DNA of 43,300 nucleotides, taken from positions 1-43,300 of the forward strand of contig LLEY01000301.1 in NCBI GenBank assembly GCA_001414485.1, read 5' to 3'. Source of the DNA: Calycina herbarum. Lineage: Eukaryota; Ascomycota; Leotiomycetes; Helotiales; Pezizellaceae. Position numbers and translations under genes: made by a program. Of the stretch, positions 21,428 to 34,257 are shown in pieces (position 1 is the first letter of the stretch; each line of letters opens with the position of its first letter). A model generated the notes under the pieces. The model was not told the origin of the DNA. It saw nothing but the letters and a program-made list of their open reading frames with translations, and did no database searches.

Positions 21428-24400
21428 CACCTGCTTAGAAGTTCAGTTGCTATAGCCCTAGTAACCCTCGCCGTAGCAGCTAGCCCGAATACTAGTTGAG
21501 TCAACGTCGTAGGAACATCTAGAAGTGTGACTAGAAGAACACCTACTAGTATACAGTTAACTAGGAACGACGACAATATTAGTATATTAGACATACCTAA
21601 GCCTTATAAGGTCGAAGCACTTAAGTCTATTAAAGTTAAGATACTAGATATATATTATAAGAAGCGAAAGGAACTTAACTCGTTCCTTCTTTAGATAAAC
21701 ATCTACTTTAACTTTAACTCTAATAAGTTTAAAAGCAATTATAACTTACGAACTATCTTTGCTATCTCCTACCTTAGAGGATTAGCATTAGAATAGGCTT
21801 AGCTATACTTAGAAGACTTCTTTAAGAATAAGAATAAAGATAGAAAGATAGAATTAACTAAGATTATATTTAAATCTTAGAGAGGATTTAAGGTAACTAT
21901 TAGGAAAGTCTTTAAAGACTTCGATACGATTCGAACAGCTATATATAAGCTTTTAGAATTATACTAAACTAGATTAGTAATAGATTATACTAACGAATTC
22001 TAATGTTATAAGACAAAGTCGGGATAGGATACTATTACTCTTATAGAACTCTTCTATAAAAGATTAACAATATATATCTATAAGGAAATAGCTAAGTAGA
22101 ATATATAATTCTTAACTATTATAGGTATAATTAAGGAGGTTGTCTAGCTAGATAACCACTTATACGAATTTAGAAAGAGTAACCCTAGGTATAGGGAAAA
22201 GGGAAAAGAGTTAGGAAAGTAGAAGCACTCTCACGCTAGTAAGCATAGTAAGGAGGCAAACGCTACGTAGAGGAAAACCTTTCTAAAGAAAGGAGGACTT
22301 TCCTAGGAGGAGTGAAATCGTTAACGTAAGTAGAACTTGTGTTATAACTATAGCCTTCTAGGTTATAGAGTAAATAAGTATAGTAAGAAGAAAGACTCTA
22401 AGAGAAAGAAACAAATCAATACTACTATTTAATAATAGATAGCTTTAACTAATTATATTAAACTTATAGATAAGGAACTCGAAGTATAAGGATATAGAAC
22501 CTAGATTGAAAATAACGAAGGAATTAGTAGTATATAAGATACTAATAATAATAAGAACCTACTTCTTAAAGAATATTATAATATATAATTAGTAATAGAA
22601 TCTAAGCAACCTCTTTAAGTAGAATATAAATTACTACTATCGACTAGTTCTTCAGAGACATCAGATTCATCTTCTAGTTTAGAAAGAGAAATAAAGAATA
22701 AAGACTCTAAAGTTAGAGAAACTTAGGCTTTTCTTAGAACCTTTAAACAAGGGAATTAATAGGTATATATCGATAATTAGAAACCAGATTTCTAGAGTCC
22801 TTATATAATATAAGAGGTTAACTCAACTATCTTAATAATATATACTATTATAAGTAATAACCCTAAAATAATAACTCTAGTTAGCTTAATTACTAGATAG
22901 AAAACTATTAAAGGGAAGGAACTAGAACAGAAACGTTAACTAGTTAAAAAACTTAGCTGCTCTAAAGTAGAGGATATATAGAGAATATATAATATTTTAG
23001 ATAAGACTAGTACATAGACATAGCAAGTTCTAACGAGATTTATAAGACGAATTAAAACCCCTTTCCTTAGGATACTACTTAAAGATGTTATTCTAGAGGA
23101 ATTTAAGCGATGTATTATAGTTATATTAATTAGAAATAATAGGTTAGTATTTAAAAAATATAACTTATAACAACTATTTAGCTTATTATTCTAGGAGTAA
23201 AGGGAACTCGATATAACTAGATAGGCTAAGACGGAACTAGAAGAATTATACTATCTATTAGTAAGAGAACTATAGTTTATAGAAACAGTTTAAGAAATAA
23301 TAGTATAATAGATACGATATAAACTAAGTCCGACTTTAGACTAGTTATTATAGAAGCGATTTAAAGGAGTATTACTAGAGCCTACTAGAATAGTAGAATA
23401 TTATTAGATATACGAAGTAGTATTATTAGATAAAGAAGGAGTAGTATTCTTTCCTTAGTCCTAGATTTAGGCTATTAGGGAAAAGAATTTAAGAGACTAT
23501 ATATTTAAGGTTTACTATATAAAACTAGAGATAAGTGTACTAGAGACTACTTTAGATTATCTATATATAGGAGAACTATAGTTTATAGAAGCTATTTTAG
23601 AAACTAATTATAAATAGATCTAATATAATTATAAACGAATATTAAAGCGATTTATAAAGGAAATTCCTAAAACTATAGGAATCGTAGAATATAGATTAGT
23701 ATATAAGGTAGTATACGCTAATAAGGAAAGAGTAAGATTCTTTCTATAGTATAAGAACGAGGAAAGAAAGAATTATAATCGAGAAAATCAATCTTTTAAA
23801 GTCTAATACGTTAAAGTAAAGTTAAACGCTACTTTAGAAGAAAGATAGTTAATAGTAACTATAGAAATATAAAGAAAAAAGTTATAAGTTATAATAGACT
23901 TAGGAGTAATAAGTAACTTTATTTCCCTAATAGCTTAAGAGAAGCTAAACATTCTAATTAAAGAGATAAGACTATATTAATTAAGAGTAGTTAATAGAAT
24001 AGATATTATATATTAAAATAGGATTATTAATTAATAAACTATTCTAATAAAAATTAATATTAAAGAATACTATTTAGATATATAATTTAATATTATTAAA
24101 ATAGGAAGTAAGGAAGTAATACTTAGTATATTATAGATTTAGGAATATAATCTAGAAATCGACTAAAAGGATAGAACGATAACCTTTAGCTAATATAAAT
24201 ATAAGAGTTCGCGTTTATAACTTTAAGGCTAGAACAAGGTTAACGCTACCTCTTCTAAAGCACTAAGACACCTTGCCTAGGGTCCTCTACAGGTTAGTAA
24301 GAAAGCTAATAACGAAATACCTATATAGTATAGAGAATTTAAGGCTTTGTTTAAAAACCTAGAAGACTTACGAGCCTTGTTAAAACATCGCTTATAAGAT

Positions 24401-27180
24401 TATAAGATTAAATTAAAAGAAGGTTATTACCTCTTAAAGTAGAAGCTTTAGTTATATAACTAGAAAAGCTTATAGAGAATAGAAAGTTATATAAAAGAAG
24501 GTATTAAGAAGAGATATATTAGAAGATCTAAGTTATTAATTACCTTAAATATACTTATTATTAAGAAGAAAGACGACCTAGATAAAAGGGTATATATTAA
24601 TTATTAAGAAGTAAATTATACTATAGTTAAGAACGCTTATCTACTACTACCTAGCTAACACTTATAAGATAAGTTAAGTAAGGTAGTACGATTTACAAAA
24701 CTAGATTAATAAAATACTTATAGACTTATATAAATAAAAGTTAGAGACGAATAGAAGATAGTATTTACCTTACTATTAGGCCTTTATAAATACACAGTTA
24801 TACTATTTAGACTCTATAATATACTAGCTATATATTAGAGATAAAATAATAATATTTTAGAGGATCTTCTAGAAGTAATAGTAATTTATTACTTAGATAA
24901 TATTCTAATCTTCTTAGAAAAAGAAGAGAAATATAAGAGATATGTTAAAGAAGTTTTATAACAACTTATAAAAGTAAACTCTTAATTAAAACTCTTAAAA
25001 TACGAGTTTAAAGTAACTTAAATACTTTTCCTAAAATAGGTATTTAGTTTAAGGAAAATAGAAATAGATCTAGCAAAGATTTAAAACATTTTAAACTAGA
25101 AATTACTAGAGAATATAAAAGATATATAGTCTTTCCTTAGATTTATAAACTTTTGCTATCTATTTATATAAGACTATATAAAGATTACTAAACTAATGTT
25201 AGTACTAGTTAAGAAAGCTATTAAGTTTATATAAAATAAATAAGTAGAGAATGCTTTTTAGAAAATTAAAGTAAAGTTTATAGAAAAACCTATTCTATAT
25301 AATTTTAATATAGATAAGCTTAGTATAATTAAAATAGACGTTTTAGATATAGTAGTAGGTACGATTTACCTATAACTAAATAATAAAAGAAAACTTATAC
25401 TTATTATATATTATTCTAAAATATTTAACCTAGTATAATAAAACTATAGTATCTTTAATAAGGAACTACTTATTATAGTATTAGCTTTAGAATACTAGAG
25501 GATTTATTTATAATTAGTAAAATACCTAGTTATAGTTTTATCTAACTACGAGAACCTTAAGATATTTATAACAACTAAGAAACTTATAATAAGACGATTA
25601 GCTAAATAGTTAGAGATATTAGAAGGATTTAACATTATTATTTAATATATAAAAGGAATGTTAAATACTTAAGCTAATGTTCTTAGCTAAAAACCTAGAT
25701 ACGAGGGAAACAAGGAGTATAAGAAGATTATAATCTTAAAAACCCTTAAGAATAGAGACTTAGTACCTACTATATATAAAATAGTAGTAATAAATAACAT
25801 CTAGATAAATAAAATTTAGAATATATATAAAGGTTATAACTAATATATAAAAGGGAAATTATAGGTTCCTAGCTCGTATATAAAGGAGTTTATATAAGAA
25901 TACTATACTATACTCGCTTATAGCTACTAAGGAATTCGTAGAACCCTCTAGAGGATAAGATAATACTACTATATTAATCAGTTATCTACGATAGTTAAAG
26001 AAGTGTTAGTAGAATATAATACCTATACTAGGAATAAGGCTTCCTACTATACTCCTTATAGACAGATGAATACTACTCTAATACTATAGATACCTTAGAA
26101 ATCAATATCTATAGATTTTATTATTAAATTACTAAAATCTAAAGATCTAATAATAAGAGTTAAATATAACATAATCCTAGTTATTATAAAACAACTTATA
26201 AAGTATATAATTCTAATAGTATATATAGAGTTAAGTATAGCTAAGGAATTAGCATTTGTATTCCTTAGAGAAGTAGTTTTAAGATATAGACTACTTGAAG
26301 AAATACTCTTAGATAGAGATAAGCTCTTTACCTCGAAATTTTAAATCACTCTTATAAAACGATTAGGTATAAAAAGAAAGCTTTCTATAACTTTCTACTC
26401 TTAAATAAATAGAGGAAACGAACAGATGAATTAAGTAGTTAAAACATACCTTTATTATTATATAAACTACTAGTAAGATAACTAGGTAAAACTACTACCC
26501 TTAGCATAGTTCGCTTATAACAGTTTAGTAATAGAAATAACACTTGTTACGCTATTCTACGCTAATTTTAAGTATAAATTAATAGTATATTAAGAACTAC
26601 TATCTATAACTATTAACAACTAACTTACTTATATTTATATCTTAAAAATTAAGAGTCTATATAAGGAACTTATAAAGGACCTATAATTTATAGTAGAAAG
26701 AAATACATACTACTATAATAAACGATGTAGTTAGGAGCTAACGCTAAAAGAGGGGGATAAAGTCTACTTAGTACGAAAGAATATTAACATAAAAAGACTA
26801 AGTAATAAACTAGATTATAAAAAACTTAGACTATTTAAAATCAAACGAGTTAAGAAACCTTTAAATTATAAATTAGCACTACTAAGGATAATAAACATCT
26901 ACCTAGTATTCTATATATCCCTACTTGAACTAGTACTACTAGGAGCACTATAAGCTCTATTTATAGAAATTCAACTAGTTAATCTAAACACTGAATATAA
27001 AGTTAAAAGAATTCTTAACTATAAAATTATTAGAGGCAAGATTAAGTATTTAATTAAATAGTTGGATTACCTATACTTAGAGAATACTTAAGAACTAAAA
27101 AGCAACCTTAACTATTATTTAAAGAAACTTTAGAAGTTCTATCAACAAAACCTAAGGCTACTTAGAATTTAGAACCAGGG
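21428..27180 (+). pseudogene. Gag-pol polyprotein of element C, broken by RIP stops
   Basis: One frame (coordinate modulo 3 = 2) runs through all checkpoints over 5.7 kb, so gag and pol form a single polyprotein without frameshift. Landmarks: gag knuckle at 22340-22381 reading CYNYSLLGYRVNKY, keeping the first Cys but with the later Cys/His codons now Tyr; protease DLGV at 23897-23908, Asp kept; RT FTKLD segment (Asp kept) near 24700 and active site YLDN at 24890-24901, second Asp lost; RNase H FNKELLIIVLAL near 25455; integrase core SIDFI near 26110 with later DRD and NEQMN segments retaining acidic residues; chromodomain EYKVKRILNYKII from 26993. Stops replace Gln and Trp codons throughout. 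Family role: capsid, maturation, reverse transcription and integration, the chromodomain guiding integration to marked chromatin. Confidence 0.93.
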
Positions 27181-27657
27181 TTAGATAAGGATATATTATT
27201 AGAGAGTATCTATTTAATAAAAGGAGCTATTTCGAAGACAGGAAACTAGGCAGAGGAAGACTTAGGAGGAGGACTCGAGGAAGGAGGACTTAGAGAAGTA
27301 ATAGGAAATCGTTTATATATAGGGCCAAAGAAGAATCGATATATAGGTTTTTAAGGCCTAGAGATAGAAACGACGAGATAGCTAGAACTATTATAGGACC
27401 TTTTTAACTAGATATACTCAGAATAGCAAGAGGATTTAGAGAGTTCTAAGAGATATTAACGGGATTATTTATAATAAAAAGAACAAGTCTTAGCTAGACG
27501 TTATACAGTTTCGATCCGTATAATAAGAGCTAAACGCTCTTTTCGTTTAATATATAAGGAGGACATGTTTGTATATAAGAGAGGGTTAATATCTTTCCAA
27601 ATATATTTTAGGTTTATATTCTAGCGTAGGGACACGCTAGGCTAAGAAAGGGGATAG

Positions 27658-28118
27658 TGTTACGAATCACGTATTAGTATATAACGAAGTAAAGTCTAGG
27701 CAACGCTCTAACAGGACAAGCACTATTATAACTCTAAAAGGAAGAGAGGATTAGATATAGTAGAATATATAATTCTAGGATCTTATTACAGTTATATTAT
27801 ATAACTCGGTTAGAAGCAGTTAGGTAATAGAGTCCAGTTTTAAGGAGCCCTAGAAATAGAGTTAGACTCTATTTTCAGGACTCCTACTAAGGAGGACTCT
27901 AATATAAACGAAGGTTCTATATAAGACTAGCACGTCTGCTATTAGATAGAAGCTTCATACTTAACTTTAGTTATTAATATTATTATATTATTTAACATCT
28001 TTAATATAAGTAACGAGTTCACTTCTAAGTAAACAACCTAGCGTATCTGTACTTCTTACCTATATACCAACCTTCGAGACTTAGTTATCTTTGTTTAGTT
28101 CGTTTAAGTTTCGTTATA
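27658..28118 (+). repeat. 3' LTR of element C (461 bp)
   Basis: It begins TGTTACGAATCACG and ends TTTCGTTATA, then AGAGG. Compared with the 5' LTR, the first 40 bp show the CACGTG motifs degraded (CACGTA, TATATA), all by C-to-T or G-to-A change. Confidence 0.95.
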
Positions 28119-28123
28119 AGAGG

Positions 28124-29888
28124 ACTACTACTTTTTAGAAAGTTACTAGTATTATTATATAAGTGAATAAGCCTCTAACTTATATCTATCCACGTGACTA
28201 GTACGCTAGTACTACGCTAGTATAAGTATAAATAGTCGTACTTCGAGTACCTAGAATAGTTATAGAGAATATAATACGTATATATAACTAGATAGATTTA
28301 TAACTAAGTTATACTAATACTTAGAGATTATAAAAGCGAACCTAGTATATACGTAAGAAATAGTATAGACGTAAGAAGTAGTATAGACGTAAGAAGCACT
28401 CTTAGATAACGAAAGAACTCTCTAAGAACTCTAGATAATAGCTAAAGAAGTAGACGCTAATCTTCGAACGATAAAGAAAGCTATATAATAAAGTAAAAGA
28501 ACGTTCTCTACTAGCTTAAAGCTTAAGATATTATATCTAAATATATAATTATAAATAAAGAGAAGCTAAAGTTCTAGGACTAGTTATAGGTTCTAAACGA
28601 CGAAGAACTTTATATAAGAATAATCTAGTCTATATACGATTTAAAGCTCTATAGTTACCTTAGATAAAAGAGTATAGCTTAGATTCTCTTATAATAATAC
28701 TTCTAGCTCTAGATATTATAAGACGTACGAAGGTTTATATAAAATTATAACGCTTATAAAAGGAATAAGACTTAGAGAGACGTATAATAAGGATTTCTAA
28801 AGCCTCTACTAGTTCTAAACCGAATCTAGAATAAAATTTTAATAGACTTTATAGTCGAGCTCTTAGAAAGTAATAGATATATAAATATAGTTATAATTAT
28901 AAATAGGCTAAGAAAAGGAATAATCTATAATAGTCTTAATAATATTATAGCTAAAACAGTTATTAGATAGTTTATTTAAACCTTCTACTAAAGACACTAT
29001 CTACTAAAAGTAATAGTATCTAATTAAGAAACGTAGTTTATAAGTTATCTCTAAATAAGAGTATACTCTCTCTTAGGAATTATATAATAACTTTCTATAG
29101 CTTTATATCTAGAAATAGATAGATCTATAAAACGAATAAACTAGACAGTAGAAACCTATCTATAAATATTTATAGATTACACTTAAGATAACTAGGAAGA
29201 GCTACTACTATTCGCTAAATTAGTAATTAATAATCAAATAGTATTAGTTACGAAAGTAAGCCTCTTCTTTCTTAAACATAGATATTATACTAAACCTCTA
29301 GATATCTAATATAAGCTCTTAGACGAAGCTATACTACGATCGCTAATTTAGAAAGCTAATATAATTATATAAAAGCTTAAAGAAGTATAGAACTAGGTAT
29401 AGTTAGTAATAGCTACTATATAGTAGAAAATAGAAGATATTATAAATAGAAGAAGATAATAAGTATTAAGCTTTAAAGTTAGAGATAAAGTCTAGCTAAA
29501 TCTACGAAACTTTTATATAATAAGAAAGCTAAAGAAGCTTAATACGAAGTAAGCTAAGTATATAATACTAGAAGTAATTAGAATACATAGTTATTACTTA
29601 GATATACCTTCTAGAATCTACAACGTATTCTACTCTTAGCTTCTATAGCTAGTCTTAAATAACCCGCTATTAAGTTAAGTTTAAGACAACGATTAACCTA
29701 GACCTAAGATCCTCGAAGACGACTAAGAATATATAGTAGAAGTAATTCTTAATAAACGAAAAGAATAAGAACGTACTAGTAAGCTACTTATAAAGTAAGA
29801 GAGATATACTAGACTAACCTAGGAATCTTAAGACGCTCTTAAGAATATAAAAAGTTACGATCTCTAGAGGAACGAAGAGAGAGAGTAA
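28124..29888 (+). mobile_element. E (main part): integrase and chromodomain of a second chromovirus type
   Basis: Plus-strand pol of a Ty3/gypsy element distinct from A-D. Order: a linker with an 18-bp tandem repeat; the integrase zinc-binding region (~28600-28790, with YDLKLYSYL and DVRRFI segments); the integrase core from ~28848 (IDFIVELLES, then INRLRKGIIY where a catalytic Asp has become Asn); later YKYL and ELLPFAELV-like segments; and a chromodomain at ~29715-29860 (EYIVEVILNKRKE, LLIK, YTRLT). Stops at Gln/Trp codons are frequent. Its RT and RNase H are not in the window. Chromodomain and LTR follow directly, so the 3' end is complete. Confidence 0.88.
28343..28396 (+). repeat. Three tandem 18-bp units in the E linker
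   Basis: Units at 28343-28360, 28361-28378 and 28379-28396 share TAGTATAGACGTAAGAAG, with two differences in the first. The length keeps frame, so it would encode a repeated hexapeptide of TQE type in the RNase H-integrase linker. Confidence 0.85.
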
Positions 29889-29908
29889 TATAACGGTTTA
29901 TATCTAAA
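29889..29908 (+). repeat. 3' LTR of element E, first 20 bp (split by D)
   Basis: Begins TATAACGG (RIP form of TGTAACGG) just after the chromodomain frame ends. Element D interrupts it after 20 bp, with TSD CTAAA at 29904-29908. The LTR resumes at 40102. Confidence 0.8.
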
Positions 29909-30353
29909 TATTACTAATCACGGAATATAGTAAGTAGTCTAGACGGCGCTCTAATAGAATAAGGTATAATATCTAAGGAATAGAAGGTAATATAAGAGAG
30001 AATCGGTAATATAAAAGGTATTTAAAGGTTTTAGAATCTCACTATTATAAGACTATTAGAAGTTACGTACGGTTATATAACGTGATCGCCTATATCGTCT
30101 ATATTACTCTAATTATAAGCGATATAAGCGATATACTTAGAAAACGAAGGTTCTATATAAGACTAGTACGTCTGCTATTAGATAGAAGCTTCGTACTTAA
30201 CTTAAGTTATTAATCTTATTACTTTGCTTTAATATCTTTGATATAAGTAACTAGTTTATCTCTAAGTAAATACTATATAATAGTTGTCTTCTTTACCTAT
30301 ATACTAACCGTCGAACTCGATACCTTTATAAGTTAGATACTAGTTTCGTTATA
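29909..30353 (+). repeat. 5' LTR of element D (445 bp)
   Basis: Begins TATTACTAATCACGG and ends GGTTTCGTTATA-like (TAGTTTCGTTATA). It carries two 9-bp units TAAGCGATA at 30116-30133, against four in the 3' LTR. The TATA-like CTATATAAGAC lies downstream of the repeats. Confidence 0.92.
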
Positions 30354-30369
30354 CTTTAAGTATCTACTT

Positions 30370-31827
30370 CTAAAGCTAATACTATTATAATAACTTTACG
30401 TTAGATATCTTTCTTCGCTACTAGCTCGGTAGTACTAGTATAGATAGTTGCTGCTATATCTATATATTATAATCGGATTAAGATTAAGATCTTAGACTCT
30501 TACCTTAGTAAGAGAACTAAACTCCGAAGCTTCTTATTCTAGTATAAAATATATATCGCTTTTAACTTTATAAGGTTTATAAATAACCTTGAAAAGACGA
30601 TATAAGCTACTACCTTCTTACGTAGACTAGCTCTTAACTAGATTAAGACGTTTCTATAGAACTATCTTAAATTACTAGAAACGGATTAGGCCGAAGATTA
30701 CTAGGACGAGACGAATAAGATTTTTAGAACCTAGATTAGATTTAAGAGAAAGATAGAAAGAGTGTTTAAAGACATCGATACTAAAAGAACTACTAAACGA
30801 TAGTTATTAGAATTATAATAGAAGAAATCAGCTACTAATTATATAGTATACTTCTAATAATTCGTAGATAGAGTAGAATAGAAAGACTCGGCTCTTAAAG
30901 CCTATTTCTACTAAGAACTTAAGAGCTATATAAAAGACGAGATATCCTAAGAAGAATAACTAGAAGACCTTAGTAAAATAATTAACCTTACTATTAAAAT
31001 CGATAATTAAGTCTATAAGCGAAATCTTAAAAGAAAAGGCTAATATAGTTATTACTTTACTAAACGTAGAAAGTTAAGACGTAACTAGTAGCTATAGCTA
31101 ATAGAACTAGATACGACTAAAAAGAAACCTTTTAAGAAAGAAGGTCTTTTCTAAGAAGAACGTACTAAATAACGCGAGTAGAACCTATATTACTTATATA
31201 GCCTTTCTAGCTATAGAGCTAATAAGTATAGTAAGAATATAATAAAGAAACTATAGAAAGAAAAAAAAGTATCTTAATACTACTTATTAGTAGATAATAG
31301 TAGTACTTAAAAGATAAGAATTTATAGAGAAAGAACTTAAGATATAAGAGTATAGAACTTAAATTAAGAATAAGAAAGTAGCTAGTATATTATAAAAGAA
31401 TAATAACGATAGTAACCTACTTCTTAAGAAATATTATAATACGAGTTACTACCTTCTACTAGCTCCTCTAAGTATTTAGATTTATTATCTAGTTTAGAAG
31501 TAGAAGTTTATAATATAGAACCTAAGATAGAAGAAACCTAGGCTTTTATAGAAATATTTAAGTAAGGAAATTACTAAGTATATATAGATAGCTAAAAACC
31601 AGACTTTTAAAGTTCTTATATTATAAAGAGTATTAAGCTAACTCTCTTAATAATATATATAGTTATAAGAGATAACTCTAAAATAATTACTCTAGTTAGC
31701 TTAATTACTAGATAAGAAACTATTAAAGAAAGGGAATTAAAGTATAGCTAATAGTAAATTAAGAAACTAGACTATTCTAAAATTAGAGATATATAGAAAA
31801 TCTATAATATTTAAGAAGAAACTAGTA
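30370..31827 (+). pseudogene. Gag region of element D, RIP-inactivated
   Basis: Aligns by eye with gag of C. It contains the knuckle at about 31188-31230 (YYLYSLSSYRANKY, with Cys/His codons now Tyr or Leu) and the conserved downstream segment matching 22740-23010 of C. It ends where P1 is inserted. Stops are frequent. Confidence 0.85.
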
Positions 31828-31829
31828 TA

Positions 31830-32952
31830 ACGTAGTTTATTAGCGAGTCGATTACTTTTCCTTAGTATAAACTTTTAAAACTTTAATATACGTTTTCTTA
31901 ACTATTTATTATAGAAATTCAAACCTAAGAAGAGCGAATTATTCTAGCTATCGAGGCTATTCGATCGTTTAAAAAACTAAGTAAACGCTTCGTAGTAAAG
32001 ATCTATAAAGTACTATATATAACTCTTTCTAATAGAATAGCTAGCTGAACCTACTGCCTCGATTCTAAAGCTAATTATTATAAGTTAACTAAGTTAGAAG
32101 AGGAAGTGATTATTTAGAATATACTTAATATAGATTCTAGAGGATTTACGCTCTAGTTAGCTAGTATAGAAGATATAGCTAATTTTATTCTTAAATCGCG
32201 GAGAGGAAGACGCGTTAGTAAGCTCTAGATATATCGATTTATATAACAACAACTAGATCTTAAGACGCGTTTTAATCGCGTTTATAATTTCTAAAGAACC
32301 TTGTACGAAGATCTAGAGAGTGCTTTCAAAGCTTAATATAAGGTTATAGACTCTAACTCTCTCTCGGCTATCTAGTGCTAACTCTCTCTCTTAGGTATCC
32401 TAGACCTCTTCTAATCTAACTAAAGCACTTTTATAATCAACTCTTATACGAAATCGTATAACCTGTTACTAAGGAAGCTCGCTAACTCTACTTTTTTAAA
32501 CAGTTACTACGTTAGTAAAGAGTATAGAGCGAATAGTATATAAGATAACTCTTTTATCTATAGAGGTCTATACTCTTCGCGTAGTAAATAAAGCTCTAAG
32601 TAAACGCTATAAGGCTAAAAAGACTCGTGTCTATTAAGAGAGAGCACTTATAGTAGAGGATATATAGAATATTTTAACTTAGAAGGATATAGATAAGTAA
32701 TTACAACGCGACGTACGTAAGGTAGAGGTTAGTCGTAAGAAGAGATAACCTTCTAAGCGACGCTATAGAACTTATAGAAAAGCTAGTTATAACGCGCGAA
32801 CTTGTTAAGAAGTTATAGATATATCTAGTTCGTTAGATCCTAAGAGCGATAATTAATTTAATATATTATAGTTGATTTATTTAGATATAAAGTTTCGTAC
32901 TAAGGAAAAGTAATTAACTCGGTAATATAATCGACTCGCTGATAAACTACGT
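31830..32952 (+). mobile_element. P1: internally deleted pogo/Fot1 element (1123 bp)
   Basis: Terminal inverted repeats of 25 bp with one mismatch (31830-31854, 32928-32952, starting ACGTAGTTTAT) are flanked by TA on both sides. Coding remnants: the N-terminal helix-turn-helix (RIILAIEAIR, KKLSKR), then a CENP-B-like DNA-binding segment (KLTKLEEEVI, SRGFTL, LKTRFNRVYNF), then directly the C-terminal tail (LIRNRIT, KALSKRYKAKKTRVY, a degraded C-x2-C...GH...RTC knuckle near 32755-32815). The DDE catalytic core is missing. Stops show RIP. It could only ever have moved with a transposase supplied by another copy. Confidence 0.9.
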
Positions 32953-33047
32953 TATAGATATAGAATACTTTAAATAGATTTATAAAACGTTTTAAAACAT
33001 CGTTCTTTAGAATACTATCTAAGAATATTATACTAGAAAAATATATA
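32953..33047 (+). mobile_element. Short piece of D gag-pro region between P1 and P2
   Basis: These ~95 bp (AGATTTATAAAACGTTTTAAA etc. near 32976) match element C around 23038-23098. They are D sequence trapped between two separate pogo insertions. TA dinucleotides flank both insertions. Confidence 0.75.
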
Positions 33048-34257
33048 ACGTAGTTTATTACCGAGTAGCGTATATTACTAAGTAGTATACTTTCCTCTAC
33101 TTTACTATCTACTAACTTTAATACACGTTTTCTTAATAACTAACTATAGAAATCTAAACCTAAGAAGTACGAATTATTCTAGCTATCGAGGCTATTCGAA
33201 TATCTAAAAAACTTAGTCGTCGCTCTATTATAAAAATCTATAAAGTCTCTAAAATAATACTTCGATATAGAATAGCTAGCTAAATCTTATAATAGTACGA
33301 AATAGATACTACTATAAAAGAGATATATAGAAGTACGTTCGATAGAATAATATATCCGAATACTAGACTCTAATACGAAGGAAAAGACTAAATTAGTCTT
33401 TTCTTAAGAGAGAGTAAGAGTATTTATATATAAGAGAGTCGGATAATAATAAAAGTCTATACCGATCCGGTTCTAATAATCCCGAAACTAAAACTATACT
33501 ATAATCCTATTCCGTACTCTCGCTACGTATTATATCCTCTTAGTAATCGGTACTTTATAATAGCTGGCTATTATAAACCTATCGTCTTAAAACTAAACCT
33601 AATTATTATAAATTAAACGACTTAGAGAAGAAGACACTTATTCGATATATACTTAATCTAGATATAAGAGGATTTACGCCCTGATTAGCTAGTATAGAAG
33701 ATATAGCGAATTATATTCTTAAATTATAGAGAGGAAAACGCGTTAGTAAGCTCTAGGTATATTAATTTATATAATATTAACTAGAATTAAAGACGTGTTT
33801 TAATCGTATTTATAACTTTTAAAGAGCTTTATACGAAGATCTAGAGCTTATTAGTACGTGGTTTTAACTTATAGAGAATATAAGAGTAAAATATAGTATT
33901 TTAAACTACGACTTTTATAACTTTAATAAAACAGGGTTTATAATAGGAATTATCTATCTAGTAATAGTTATAACTCGCGCTAATCAACGTAGTAGAGATA
34001 AGGTAGTTTAGTCTAGTAATCGAGAATAGACTATAGTAATTACTTATATTAATAGCGAGAGTCGAGACGTGCCTCTGTTTTTAGTAGTTTAAGAGAAGAA
34101 TTATCTCGCGAATTAGTATACTAAGAGCAGCCTTCTATATAACTAGGTTATTAAACCTATAAGTAATAGATAGACTAATAATAAGACAGGTCTAGAATAG
34201 CTACGATACTTTAATAAATATACTCGTAGTTATACGAAAGAGCTATATCGAATACTA

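Larger units (their letters stand above)
20960..28118 (+). mobile_element. C: complete chromodomain Ty3/gypsy element (7159 bp, TSD AGAGG)
   Basis: LTRs of 461 bp (20960-21420, 27658-28118) flank a 6.2-kb internal region. The target duplication AGAGG is exact at 20955-20959 and 28119-28123. The polypurine tract AAGAAAGGGGATAG lies at 27644-27657. It inserted into pol of element E. It is the most intact copy of the A/B/C/D family: complete ends, all domains in one frame, least RIP in the 5' LTR and first ~200 bp of gag. It is still heavily interrupted by stops, so non-autonomous now. Confidence 0.96.

Noticed and set aside
21406..21594. Minus-strand 62-codon frame in element C
   Set aside because: Antisense of the least-mutated part of gag and the LTR end; no independent support.
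28343..28396. Possible CRISPR-like array
   Set aside because: Three contiguous 18-bp units without spacers, inside a retrotransposon coding frame; a simple tandem repeat.
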